Origin: an uncultured Alphaproteobacteria bacterium
GTDB lineage: Bacteria > Pseudomonadota > Alphaproteobacteria > Rs-D84
Assembly (NCBI GenBank): GCA_949082785.1
Contig: CARVLU010000001.1
Location: 276,772 to 340,771, forward strand
Direction of reading: 5' to 3'
Length of the DNA: 64,000 nt
Below the pieces are notes generated by a model. It was not told the DNA's origin. It did not search any database and worked only from the letters and a program-made list of their open reading frames with translations. Below, in pieces: positions 1-8,000 of this stretch. Position numbers and translations under genes: made by a program. Each line of letters starts with the position of its first letter. The first letter of the stretch is position 1.

Positions 1-483
1 TACGGCATATCGTCGTTCGGTTTGTCATCGCAACTGGGGGTGTCGCGCGCCGACGCGCAATCCATCATCAATGCGTATATGGCGGGACTGCCGGAAATTC
101 GCGATTATATTGACCGGATTCGGGACTTTGCCCTGGAACATGGGTACGTCGTGACACCATGGGGCCGGCGCATTGAATTGCCCGATGTGAAAAACCCGCG
201 CATGCGGGCATACGCCCTGCGGGCGGCGGTCAACGCCCCGATCCAGGGGTTCGAGGCCGACCTGATGCGATTGGCCATGATAAATATCCGCCAACGCATC
301 GTGGATGCCGCCCCGGACAAGATAAAGCTGATTATGCAGGTGCACGACGAAATGGTCTTTGAATGCGACGCGGCGGTGGCCGACGAATTCGCGGCGCGCA
401 TCCGCGCGGAAATGGAATCGGTGGCGCATTTATCGGTGCCACTGCGGGCGGAATACGTCATCGCACCCGTTTGGGGCAAATAA
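1..483 (+). CDS. polA: DNA polymerase I, C-terminal fragment (5' end outside window)
   Basis: The frame is open from base 1 and ends at TAA 481-483. It encodes the last 160 residues of a family A DNA polymerase. The start of the fragment (YGISSFGLSSQLGV) matches the O-helix/finger region of PolA. The motif IMQVHDEMVFE near residues 111-121 is the family A motif C, whose HDE carries a catalytic acidic residue of the palm. The enzyme fills gaps in repair and Okazaki processing. An internal TTG at 22 is not a real start, because homology continues upstream of it. The next gene, on the opposite strand, ends 6 bp away. Confidence 0.95.
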   Translation, partial: YGISSFGLSSQLGVSRADAQSIINAYMAGLPEIRDYIDRIRDFALEHGYVVTPWGRRIELPDVKNPRMRAYALRAAVNAPIQGFEADLMRLAMINIRQRIVDAAPDKIKLIMQVHDEMVFECDAAVADEFAARIRAEMESVAHLSVPLRAEYVIAPVWGK

Positions 484-489
484 CGCATT

Positions 490-846
490 TCATGCCCCCG
501 CCCCACGGGCCAAACCATCTGTTATCCGTATAATTGATGGGATGTATTTTGGGTCCATCTTGTATAAATTCTGCACGATATGCACTAGATTCGCGTCGTG
601 CATGTATGGGGCATCGGCTTCTTGTAAAAACTGCCCCATGGGTATTTCCAAGAATTTACACATATCGTACAATCGCGATACAGACATGCGATTGCCGGCT
701 GTTTCATATTTCTGAATTTGCTGGAACGAACATCCCATGGCACGCGCCAAATCTTTTTGTGATAATCCATGACGCGTACGATGTAACACAATTAATTGTC
801 CCAATCGTTTATCATAATCTGTCAAAACCAATGATTGCCCAGCCAT
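490..846 (-). CDS. Xre-family helix-turn-helix regulator (copy 1)
   Basis: A 118-residue protein. Residues around 8-70 form a Cro/C1-type HTH (DKRLGQLIVLHRTRHGLSQKDLARAMGCSFQQIQKYE), the alphaproteobacterial SinR-like type with the FQQIQKYE recognition helix. The start at 846 (MAGQ) was chosen over an upstream Met at 936 because four relatives in this window begin MAG(K/Q) and the longer form would run through an RNA element. GGGG lies about 8 nt upstream. Only about 24 nt separate the terminator T-run of RNA element A from the ATG, so there is no room for a separate promoter. Expression probably depends on read-through of that element (inference). DNA target unknown. Confidence 0.88.
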   Translation of the reverse strand: MAGQSLVLTDYDKRLGQLIVLHRTRHGLSQKDLARAMGCSFQQIQKYETAGNRMSVSRLYDMCKFLEIPMGQFLQEADAPYMHDANLVHIVQNLYKMDPKYIPSIIRITDGLARGAGA

Positions 847-865
847 ATTTAACCCCGCATTTCCA

Positions 866-1053
866 ATTATAAAAAACCACCGGAATGGAAATTCAGGCGG
901 TTGGAGGTTAAGTACCATTGAAAGATATGGCGTCACTTATTCAATATATTCGCGACCCTCCAACCTATCGGGTGGAGTTTTCATCCATTACGGATGTCTT
1001 TCAGGGGTTACTTAAGCCCCGACGACGGAACACCCATCGCCAAATTAATTATA
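866..1053 (-). ncRNA. Pseudoknotted RNA element A (family 1), leader of Xre copy 1
   Basis: Read on the minus strand: -10 TATAAT (1048-1053), hairpin P1 (1024-1038, loop GTGTT), hairpin P2 (1004-1020) whose loop CTTAAGTAA pairs with TACTTAA (908-914), strand b TGAAAGA pairing with TCTTTCA about 918-925, a CATCC/GGATG hairpin, outer helix GGTTGGAGG (957-965) with CCTCCAACC (899-907), and inner hairpin GTCGC/GTGAC with loop GAATATATTGAATAA (938-952). A terminator (GCC/GGT stem plus T-run, 871-900) shares AACC with the outer helix. The pairing scheme recurs, with base changes on both sides, in ten other copies. Confidence 0.8.
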
Positions 1054-1089
1054 CGATAAGGTTTAATAAAAATCCATAATTTTATTTTG

Positions 1090-1165
1090 GAAATTTTTAG
1101 CGGTTGGGTAATGATAGCCACGAAAGATGTGGTTCCGTTTATTCAACATGTTTACGGATACCCAA
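1090..1165 (-). ncRNA. Truncated family 1 element B (3' half only)
   Basis: Only the 3' half of the element is present. It has outer helix GGTTGGGTA/TACCCAACC, inner hairpin TCCGT/ACGGA with the divergent loop AAACATGTTGAATAA, and a remnant ATCTTTCG strand matching the b' strand of neighbouring copies. No P1, no P2 and no promoter are visible. It sits between full copies C and A on the same strand. The intact outer and inner stems, with changed bases, suggest that this sub-module can be kept on its own. Confidence 0.6.
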
Positions 1166-1204
1166 CCACCAAGAATATTATATGATATTTGCCCCATTAA
1201 ATCA

Positions 1205-1230
1205 ACAGATGGGCCAAATGGCCCATCTGT
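1205..1230. repeat. Perfect inverted repeat, 12-bp arms
   Basis: ACAGATGGGCCA and TGGCCCATCTGT are separated by 2 bases. The repeat lies downstream of the terminator of RNA element C on the minus strand and has no long T-run. It could be a second stop signal or a protein-binding palindrome. Function unknown. Confidence 0.5.
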
Positions 1231-1257
1231 AATCTACTGGACTGCTTCTACGGCAAT

Positions 1258-1439
1258 TAAAAAACCACCAAAAACTCAGGTGGTTGGAGATTAAGTACCA
1301 TCGAAAGATATGGCGTCGATTATTCGATATATTCACGACTCTCCAACCCAGTGGGCGGAGTTTTTTTTCATCCACAACGGATGTCTTTCTGGGGTACTTA
1401 AGCCCCGACAGCAGAACACCTGCTATCGAATATATTATA
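1258..1439 (-). ncRNA. Pseudoknotted RNA element C (family 1), orphan copy
   Basis: On the minus strand a good promoter is visible: TTGCAT (1457-1462), 17-bp spacer, TATAAT (1434-1439). It is followed by P1 (AGCAG, loop GTGTT, CTGCT), P2 (GGGG CTTAAGTA CCCC) whose loop pairs with TACTTAA, b strand AGAAAGA with TCTTTC, outer helix GGTTGGAGA/TCTCCAACC and inner hairpin GTCG/CGAC with loop TGAATATATCGAATAAT. The last outer-helix pair is A-T where copy A has G-C, a compensatory change. A terminator with stem ACCACC/GGTGGT and T-run ends it at about 1258. No gene follows directly; elements B and A come next. Confidence 0.8.
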
Positions 1440-1487
1440 TTGTATCTAAAACAAACATGCAAGAATTATGTCACAAATAAAATTATT

Positions 1488-1600
1488 TCTGGATTGCCGC
1501 GTGACTGACGTCACTCGCAATGACAAAGGTGTTACAGTGCCCCAGACCCGGCACTTCGTCCCCGTTGTCATTGCGAGCCGTATGGCGAAGCAATCCAGTC
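1488..1600. repeat. Dispersed palindromic repeat (TGTCATTGCGAG/AAGCAATCCAG type), paired copies
   Basis: Two inward/outward copies: CTGGATTGC...CGCAATGACA at 1488-1530 and TGTCATTGCGAG...GAAGCAATCCAG at 1566-1600. The same units recur at 2.9, 18.3, 33.7, 35.3, 37.4, 48.9, 59.2 and 60.4 kb. Each can fold into a hairpin. Similar palindromes are common in Rickettsiales and other alphaproteobacteria. Confidence 0.8.
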
Positions 1601-1609
1601 AATAATCAC

Positions 1610-1981
1610 CTATTCCGTAACGGTTCGGCCCGCACGGGCGGCGCACAAATTTTCCGTTAATTGCAAAACCAGATCGACATTCACCGGCCCCATGTTATAG
1701 ATATTGCGAATAATCCGCGCCATTTTTGGGTCATGGATGTATTCGGCGCCAACTTCCTGTAAAAATGCACCGATTGGTATTCGAAAGTATTCGCATAAAT
1801 TGTACAGACGTGCCACCGACATGCGGTTACCCCCGCATTCGTATTTTTGGACCTGTTGAAATGAACACCCCAGTACACGTGCCAAATCTTTCTGCGATAA
1901 TCCATACCGCGCGCGATGAATTACAATCATCCGCCCCAATCGCTTATCAAATTCCGATATCAATTGAATTTTTCCCGCCAT
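1610..1981 (-). CDS. Xre-family helix-turn-helix regulator (copy 2)
   Basis: A 123-residue protein with a Cro/C1 HTH near residues 9-70 (DKRLGRMIVIHRARYGLSQKDLARVLGCSFQQVQKYE), followed by GGNRMSVARLYNLCEYFRIPI, the usual continuation in SinR-like alphaproteobacterial regulators. The start at 1981 (MAGK) is supported by GGGGGTGAC just upstream and by alignment with copies 1, 3 and 4. It lies about 24 nt behind the terminator of family 2 RNA element P, the same spacing as copy 1 behind element A. The C-terminal 60 residues (YIHDPKMARIIRNIYNMGP) are shared by all copies and have no named domain I recognise. Confidence 0.88.
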   Translation of the reverse strand: MAGKIQLISEFDKRLGRMIVIHRARYGLSQKDLARVLGCSFQQVQKYECGGNRMSVARLYNLCEYFRIPIGAFLQEVGAEYIHDPKMARIIRNIYNMGPVNVDLVLQLTENLCAARAGRTVTE

Positions 1982-2005
1982 CGTCACCCCCATGTTTGCG
2001 TGATT

Positions 2006-2226
2006 AAAAAAAATGGGCCGCCACAAAGGGGCGGCCAGGGTGTTCGAAAATCATACAACATAATGACTCCGCGGGCCTTGCGACCAACGGCACCCCGGCC
2101 AAACGCGCGGGGATAAATGTGCCATGCACAATTTATGCCAACCATGTTAACGATGTGTTGTACACCGATGTTGTAAGGACTTTCGACAGTCCCGACCCAC
2201 ATTTTTGCGGGTATGATATTATCATA
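2006..2226 (-). ncRNA. Pseudoknotted RNA element P (family 2), leader of Xre copy 2
   Basis: On the minus strand: TTGTTA (2244-2249), 17-bp spacer, TATGAT (2221-2226). Then P1 (ACCCGCA/TGTGGGT), P2 (GGACT/AGTCC) with loop TCGAAA pairing with TTTCGA near the 3' end, strand ACAACAT pairing with ATGTTGT, and a hairpin TGTGC/GCACA. The outer helix GGCCGGGGTG/CACCCTGGCC (10 pairs including G-U) encloses a GCAA-capped hairpin in place of the GAATA...AATAA loop of family 1. A strong terminator (GGCCGCC stem, T8) ends at 2006, about 24 nt before the Xre ATG. Confidence 0.75.
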
Positions 2227-2344
2227 ACACGCATTACGCGAAATAACAACAGAAAAGATTTATATGTGCCCGCAACGGATTGGATACCGACCACGTACCA
2301 CCCACGCCAACGCATATTGGCACGGGGCCCGGGCGCCGATATGA

Positions 2345-2430
2345 CGCCAGAATTTTGGGGTGTTGGGGTTATCTGAGAACAATTATAAAATAAATTGCCG
2401 GACTTATTCGATATATTCGTCCGCCCCCAA
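2345..2430 (-). ncRNA. Truncated family 1 element M (3' half only)
   Basis: Outer helix TTGGGG (2425-2430) pairs with CCCCAA (about 2363-2368). Inner hairpin CGGAC/GTCCG carries loop GAATATATCGAATAA (2404-2418). The following GCAATTTATTTTATAATTG resembles the b' strand of element D at 3.2 kb. The 5' half (P1, P2, b) is missing, and the sequence upstream is a family 2 module, so a family 1 tail abuts a family 2 tail here. Confidence 0.6.
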
Positions 2431-2439
2431 GATTAAATC

Positions 2440-2512
2440 GGGTGGCCGGTGTGTTCGAAAATCATAGCAATCATGATTCCGCCGCCCCTTGCGACCGGCG
2501 GCACCCCGGCCA
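2440..2512 (-). ncRNA. Truncated family 2 module (3' half), copy Qa
   Basis: Outer helix GGCCGGGGTG (2502-2511) pairs with CACACCGGCC (2443-2452), with one mismatch. It encloses CCGCCGGTC-GCAA-GGGGCGGCGG, a GNRA-capped hairpin, and a strand ending TTTTCGA. There is no 5' half, promoter or gene. Tandem with the next module. Confidence 0.55.
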
Positions 2513-2529
2513 TAAAATTCCCGCAATTG

Positions 2530-2600
2530 GGTGGATGGGACGTTCGAAAATCGTACAGAATCGATTCCACATACCTTGCAATATGCGGCGTCCCACCCGG
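2530..2600 (-). ncRNA. Truncated family 2 module (3' half), copy Qb
   Basis: Outer helix GGGTGGGACG (2589-2598) pairs with CGTCCCATCC (2532-2541), with a G-U. The bases differ from the neighbouring copy on both strands, which is compensatory. It encloses hairpin CCGCATA/TATGTGG and a strand ending TTTTCGA. No 5' half. Function unknown. Confidence 0.55.
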
Positions 2601-2614
2601 TGTGCGCGCCCGCC

Positions 2615-2844
2615 AAAAAAATTGGCCGCCCAAAATAACATGGGTGGCCGGTGTGTTCGAAAATCATACAACATGGATGACTCTGCTGGCCCTTGCAACC
2701 AACAGCACCCCGGCCAGGACGCGGGGATATAACGGTGCGATGGCACCGCTTATTCCTACTATTAACGATGCGTTATCGCACCGATGTTGTATGAGCTTTC
2801 GACAGCCCAGAACCCACATCCCTGTGGATTCATTTCATATTTTA
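2615..2844 (-). ncRNA. Pseudoknotted RNA element Qc (family 2), orphan copy
   Basis: Promoter on the minus strand: TTGTCA (2862-2867), 17-bp spacer, TAAAAT (2839-2844). P1 is AATCCACA-GGGA-TGTGGGTT. The P2 loop (GTCGAAA) pairs with TTTTCGA. ATACAACAT pairs with ATGTTGTAT. Outer helix GGCCGGGGTG/CACACCGGCC has one mismatch and encloses a GCAA-capped hairpin. Terminator GGCCACCC/GGGCGGCC plus T7 ends at 2615. It closely resembles element P, but truncated modules rather than a gene follow it. Confidence 0.72.
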
Positions 2845-2878
2845 TCACGCGACGCATGAAATGACAACAGAAAAGATT

Positions 2879-2983
2879 CCCGGATTGCCACGCCGATGGC
2901 TTGCAATGACAAGGGGGATGCAGTGTTCCAAACCTGGCACTTCGTCCCCTTTGTCATTCTGGGGTTTGAGCCCAGAATCCAGG
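2879..2983. repeat. Dispersed palindromic repeats, two types
   Basis: One unit (GGATTGCCACG...TTGCAATGACA) belongs to the TGTCATTGCGAG family. A second, at about 2951-2983 (TGTCATTCTGGG...CCCAGAATCCAG), is a hairpin of a different sequence. They separate element Qc from remnant D'. No coding sequence is visible. Confidence 0.7.
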
Positions 2984-3009
2984 TTAATGTGTCATGCGCG
3001 AATGCGCAT

Positions 3010-3068
3010 GGGCAAATTGTTTTATAGTTGTTCGTAAGCTCCAACCACCCATTTTGGTGGTTGTTTTA
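3010..3068 (+). ncRNA. Truncated family 1 remnant D' with terminator
   Basis: TTGTTTTATAGTTGTTCGTA followed by CTCCAACC and the terminator CCACC/GGTGG with T-run matches the 3' end of element D at 3.28-3.31 kb. Nothing of the 5' part or the inner hairpin is present. Probably a deletion remnant. Confidence 0.5.
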
Positions 3069-3153
3069 ATGTGTGTAGAAGCATACCAGCAGATTATGAC
3101 GAATGAAAAAATTTTGTTCGTCATATTTTATAGAATTTTTAGAAATAGTCTTG

Positions 3154-3314
3154 TATAATTATTTCGTGACCTAGGTTTATGTCATGGGGCTACGAATCCC
3201 TTATAAAACCGTCAGTGACGTTAAAATTTTCTAACCTGTACTGGGTTGGAGTCTGGCGAATATATCGAATAAGTCAGGCAATTTGTTTTATAATTGTTCG
3301 TAAATTCCAACCCG
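3154..3314 (+). ncRNA. Pseudoknotted RNA element D (family 1), orphan copy
   Basis: A -10 TATAAT (3154-3159) precedes P1 (TGAC/GTCA) and P2 (GGG...CCC) with loop CTACGAAT, whose TACGAA pairs with TTCGTA. Strand TTATAAAAC pairs with GTTTTATAA. The outer helix GGTTGGAG pairs with TTCCAACC through one G-U. Inner hairpin CTGGC/GTCAG has loop GAATATATCGAATAA. No T-run terminator follows and no gene lies downstream on this strand, so it is either a free small RNA or decayed at its 3' end. Confidence 0.72.
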
Positions 3315-3356
3315 CCTTATTTGCATGCACGTGCTGTGCAACTCCATACACCTGGA

Positions 3357-3377
3357 CCCCATGGTCAAGCCATGGGG
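3357..3377. repeat. Palindrome CCCCATGG/CCATGGGG, also at 49.1 kb
   Basis: Eight-base arms around TCAAG. The same palindrome, with identical flanking GTCA/TGAC, occurs at 49096-49124, so it is a second family of dispersed palindromic repeats. Confidence 0.65.
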
Positions 3378-3390
3378 TGACAATGGGGAT

Positions 3391-3418
3391 AAAAAAATCC
3401 CCGCAGGTGCGGGGATTT
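3391..3418 (-). terminator. Intrinsic terminator of the DsbA-like gene
   Basis: Stem AATCCCCGC/GCGGGGATT with a T-run on the minus strand, about 20 bp downstream of the stop codon. Confidence 0.85.
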
Positions 3419-3436
3419 TCATCAATGCGGTGAATA

Positions 3437-4258
3437 TTAATTCAGGGCATCGATAATCTGCTGGTACGGAATCGCACCCGGGAACGCCTGTTCGCCGACA
3501 ATCAGGAACGGTGTGCCGCTGATTTCAAAGCGCTGGGCCAGGTCGCGTACGTTCGCCATTTCACGGGCAACAACTTCGCCTTTCATGTCTTTTTCCAGCT
3601 GCGCTGTATCCAGACCGGCTTCGGCTGCCATTTTCATGACGTTTTTCTGAACCTTTTCATCAATCTTGGACTGATCTTTCAAATCATCCTGGGTGTAATA
3701 ATCACGGTTCATCAACATGTTAACCAATGTGGCCGCTTTTTCCGGGCTCTGCAATTTGGCCGCGATAACAGCCTTGGCCGGGGAATCAGACAACGGACCA
3801 TGGATAGAGAAATTCTTTACAACAACGCGGACGTCGTCACGGTCGGCCAATACGCGTTCCAATTCACCATGGACGCGGCGGCAATACGGGCAAGAAAAGT
3901 CTGTCCAAACAAAGATGGTCTTTTTCGCATCCGCACGACCCAAAATCGGGGCATCAGCAGACATTGTGTCAGCCTTGGAACGGACATAGCTGCGAACAGC
4001 CTTGTTCTTTTCAGCGTTCTGCTGTTCCTGCATACCGTTGACCATATCCTGGACAATCATCGGATTGACGGATGTCAGATAATACGGCATGTACAAGCGG
4101 CAAACGCAGCCTGTAATCAAGATAATGGAAACCAATTTGATGGTTCTGTTTGCCAAAACGGCGCCTGTGGTTGGCTTCTTGCCGTCGCGTTTCAGCAGCA
4201 TGCCGCCGAACAAGAACATTGCAATCGCCAATACCAGGATCAGTATTGTCCAAGTCAT
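3437..4258 (-). CDS. DsbA-like membrane-anchored thiol:disulfide oxidoreductase
   Basis: A 273-residue protein with two hydrophobic N-terminal segments (about residues 3-22 and 40-57) and a thioredoxin-fold DsbA domain from about residue 100. The redox motif is C123-P-Y-C126, as in thiol:disulfide enzymes, and the cis-proline loop is GTPFLIVG near residues 248-255. It would oxidise or isomerise cysteines of exported proteins. That fits the many Cys-rich secreted proteins in this window, which are its likely clients (inference). It has its own terminator; recO lies upstream on the same strand with a 76-bp gap. DsbA-like or DsbC/DsbG-like activity cannot be settled from sequence. Confidence 0.88.
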   Translation of the reverse strand: MTWTILILVLAIAMFLFGGMLLKRDGKKPTTGAVLANRTIKLVSIILITGCVCRLYMPYYLTSVNPMIVQDMVNGMQEQQNAEKNKAVRSYVRSKADTMSADAPILGRADAKKTIFVWTDFSCPYCRRVHGELERVLADRDDVRVVVKNFSIHGPLSDSPAKAVIAAKLQSPEKAATLVNMLMNRDYYTQDDLKDQSKIDEKVQKNVMKMAAEAGLDTAQLEKDMKGEVVAREMANVRDLAQRFEISGTPFLIVGEQAFPGAIPYQQIIDALN

Positions 4259-4334
4259 GTTTTTTCTCCTTTTCTGTTGAACGAAATCATCATAATAAAA
4301 GGTCGTTTAAAGCGCAAGTGAAAAGATTTCCATT

Positions 4335-4988
4335 TTAACGCATCAACATCACGCGCGCCATCGGCAGACGACCGCCCTGTTGTTCGCAAATCATGTCCAA
4401 AAAACGCGCCGTCACGGCCAGCGTCACCGGCAAATTATACAATCGGGTAACATACGGCGCCGCACACGTATCACAGACCGCACGCCCCGTTCGCGGGGAT
4501 AAAAAATTCAGATTTTCACGCGCCCCGCATCCCGAACAATGCGATAAATCCAACGCATACCCCAATTCGCCCAACAATTTGGTTTCCCATTCCAAATACG
4601 CCGACAACGCGTCGCCGGGCGACATCAAATCGGACAACAGGCGCTGCGTGTCTTCGAACAATTGGGCGTAACATTCGCGTTCGGGCAACAACGCATCAAT
4701 CAATGCAAATGCGGCGTTCATCGCCCCCAGTTTGCGCGCATCGGTCATCAGTGATGCCGCCATATTACGGTCTGATTCCCAATGAAAAACGCCCAATTGT
4801 GAATCCAGCCGCGCGGACCAGGCAACCGTCCCCGTTTGCCCGACCAGGGGGCGGTTCTTTTTCGCGACCGCGGCCCCGCGCAACATCCCCGTCAAAACAC
4901 CATAATCGGCCGTGAAAATATGCGCGACCGAATCGCGTTCCCCAAATGGACGCAAACCAATTAAAATCCCATACGATTCCAATTTCAT
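4335..4988 (-). CDS. recO: DNA repair protein RecO
   Basis: A 217-residue protein, slightly shorter than typical RecO. The N-terminus (ESYGILIGLRPFGERDSVAHIFTADYG) is the OB-fold, followed by the helical domain. CSGC and CDTC near residues 155-180 form the C4 zinc site seen in many RecO proteins. RecO loads RecA on SSB-coated single-stranded DNA with RecR in recombinational repair. The start at 4988 gives the family's normal beginning. Confidence 0.9.
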   Translation of the reverse strand: MKLESYGILIGLRPFGERDSVAHIFTADYGVLTGMLRGAAVAKKNRPLVGQTGTVAWSARLDSQLGVFHWESDRNMAASLMTDARKLGAMNAAFALIDALLPERECYAQLFEDTQRLLSDLMSPGDALSAYLEWETKLLGELGYALDLSHCSGCGARENLNFLSPRTGRAVCDTCAAPYVTRLYNLPVTLAVTARFLDMICEQQGGRLPMARVMLMR

Positions 4989-5026
4989 GTCGCGTATTAT
5001 AGCGCGCGCTTTTCCATAAGTTTATC

Positions 5027-5055
5027 AAAAAAAAAACATCCCCCACCGGGGGATG
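5027..5055 (-). terminator. Intrinsic terminator of the autotransporter gene
   Basis: CATCCCCC/GGGGGATG stem with a ten-base T-run on the minus strand, 8 bp after the stop codon at 5063. Confidence 0.88.
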
Positions 5056-5062
5056 CGTTTAA

Positions 5063-8000
5063 TTAAACACCCAAACGATGACTGAATTTCAACATAAAGA
5101 CCGATTCATTTCCAAATTCGCTGATGTTGTTGGGATTGATACGGTAAATAAACCCGAACGCCCCATCCGTAAATTCGCCGAGTTTCCGCCGGTATGTCCC
5201 GGTAAAGCGTAATTCGCGTTTTTCCGGGCGCAAATCCAAATCGGCAACGCCGGTGTTCGACACCACCAAATCATATTTACCGTCGGGTGTTTCAACAATG
5301 TCATAATCGGCGTGTGAATACTGCATCCGGCCGCCCGTGACCGCCAACGGGCGCGCCACCGCGAACGTAAATGCCCCAGCATCCACCCCGAACGACAGCG
5401 CGTCGGACGTAATGCTGTCCACCCCCAGGATGAATTCACCGGCCGCATCCGCCGTGGTGCGGGCAAATGTGGACCGCGCGTGCAGTGTCACATTATCGGT
5501 CACACGAAAACGCGCCGCAACGTCAACATATGTCGTGTCCCCCTGCCCCAGGCTGAGCAGCCCGCCCGTCTGCGCACCCAAAACGGTTTGCGTTTCATGG
5601 CTGACACCGACGGCGGTGGTTAAATCAAAGCGTTTGGTTTGCATGGCGATGCTGGCCTGGCCACCACGGACCAACCCCAGACGTGCCGGTTCATTTTGGG
5701 CCGTGACCGTCGGGTCATTTTCCAGCAATGTTTCATCCGTCACGGCACCGGTGTACGCACGCGCCCCAAATGCCCAGCGGCCGAAATTATATGTCGCCCC
5801 CCCGGTAATCGCGTTCGACGCCAACGCCAAAATCGGATTGCCCGTCGCGTCAAACCGGGACGCGCCATCTGTAAAGTGCCGTTGGAATCCCGCGGCCATA
5901 TCCAAATTGCCCATGTCATATTCGAACCCCAGCGTATCCAGGCCGTTTAAATTATCGGCCCAGGCTTTGTCCGATGTGCCCAGTTCAAAGCGCATCGCCC
6001 CGATTTGTGTTTTCTGGACACGCGCATCGTCCGCGCGGACACGCAATTCGCCCAACACGTCGCCCATATACAGCCCGCGCGCATCATTGGGGTTTAATTC
6101 AAATTCATTGCGCCACACGCGTGGCATCGCCAATTCGCCATCGGTGCTTTCCAGTTTGTCATAAAACGGTGCACTGATGGTGGCGGCGCGCGGATTAAAT
6201 GCAGACGACGAACGGAACACGGTCCGCGACGCCTGTCGCCAGTATGCGTTCCCGTTGGCGGTGACAATCTTGTTCAAATTTCCGTCATAAAAATAAATCT
6301 TGGAATCGGGTTTGGTCGCTCGTTCGATATTCACCAAACCGTAACCAAAGACTTCTTTGAACACGTCCAGATAATTTTCACCCTGTTTATCCACGCGGAA
6401 CTGGTAATCATCCGGCAAGATGTACAAATTCTGCAAGTATGCCTGTAATTCCGCCTTGGTCAGGGCCTGGCCATCGGTGGTTGTCCCCAAATACGGACCA
6501 TCGGCCGTCAACGCCAACAAAGTAAACAATTGTTTATTGTTTAAGTAATCAAAGGCAGATTTCACCGCGCCGGCCGCGCCCGCCATACTGGACACCGCCA
6601 ATTCATCGGTCAATCCCGCCGCCGCAAAGCACCACGGGTCCAGCCCGTTTGTCCCGCGTCCCGCAACGCCGCAAACGCGCGCCTTGTAATACTTGTCATC
6701 GGACGGGTCGTCGGGCGTGCCGTTTTGGTCGCGCCATTGCTGGACCGCGATTTTACCGGTCGGCGAATAACTGGTAACGCTGGACGTGCCGGCGGTCCCC
6801 ACCCCCGTCAGCCCCACCGCCACGACGGACGCGAACAAGTGTTCCAAATTACTGAACACCAGCGGCGCCGCATTTTCAAATGTCGCGGTCTGGGTCTGGC
6901 CGGCCCATGTGGAATTACCCGTGTCATATGACCCGGTCGAAAACAGCACCAACGGTTGCCATGACGACCCCAGTCCCTGGAAAAACGCCATCGCATCGGT
7001 TCCGGGCAACGCGTTGGTTACCCCATTGGTCCCGTCATTGGTATCTTGGTCGTAATATTTGTTCACCAGATTGATAAACGTTGTCTGGTAATCCGTCTGG
7101 GACGTGCCCGACGCCAAAATGGTATTGATTGTTTCCGTGGAAATTCCGCGCATGGCCGGCACAATCGACGCATTTGCCAAGATATCCGCACGCGACCGTC
7201 CGTTGTTATCGTTCAAATCACCCGCCGCCCACAGGGCCCCGCCCTTTAACAGCGCGCGATAATTCATGTAATCAATTTGCCCCAGCTGTTTGTTCAGCGT
7301 CAAATTACCGTCCGCCATGACATAGGCCTGGTTAATCTGGCCGGCAACCGTCCCATCGGCGTTGGTGTTCAGATACAAATAACCATCCGCCCCCAGATAA
7401 CCGTTGTATGTCGTGGTGCCATCCGTGGCCGACACGGTGTTACCGGTACGGGTTACCGTCAAAGTTTTACCAAACAACACCAGTGTGTCACCGGTGGCCA
7501 AACTGCTGCCGGCTATGGTGTATGTACCGGCCGGACCGGTGCTGGTGACGTTTTTCATCCCCGTGCCGCCGCCCGTTCGAAAGATTGTCATCTGGCCGTT
7601 GGGCATAAATCCCATATAATCGGCGGTGGTGTATCCGGTGTCTTTGCCGCCGACCACTTTGCCCAATAAATTATCGGTGGCCGACGCGGCGCCGTTATGA
7701 ATGGCGGTCCCATGCCCCGACAGGTCGAAATCATTGACAAAGGCCGCATCTTCGACCGTGCTGTCATCGGATAAAGATTGGCTGTCGGGCCCACGAATAA
7801 TCTTGTTATTATAATATTTGCTGGAAATCATATCATTGCTGGCGCCATTGGCGGCGGTGCCGTTGGCGTTGGTCGTGGTCCACGGGACCAATCTGTCGCC
7901 CAATGATGAATCCGTGGTCGCATTAACCCCGTTTGTGGTAATCAACGCAACATTAACCGGCCGGCCGCCCAACACGGGGTCGGGCCCCAGATTATTCCCC

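Noticed and set aside
2442..2859. Overlapping reading frames of 87-136 residues on both strands
   Set aside because: They run through structured RNA modules and have repeat-derived sequence without RBS or homology.
866..3314. Insertion sequence or group II intron remnants
   Set aside because: No transposase, reverse transcriptase or maturase coding is found near any element, and terminal inverted repeats or target duplications are not evident.
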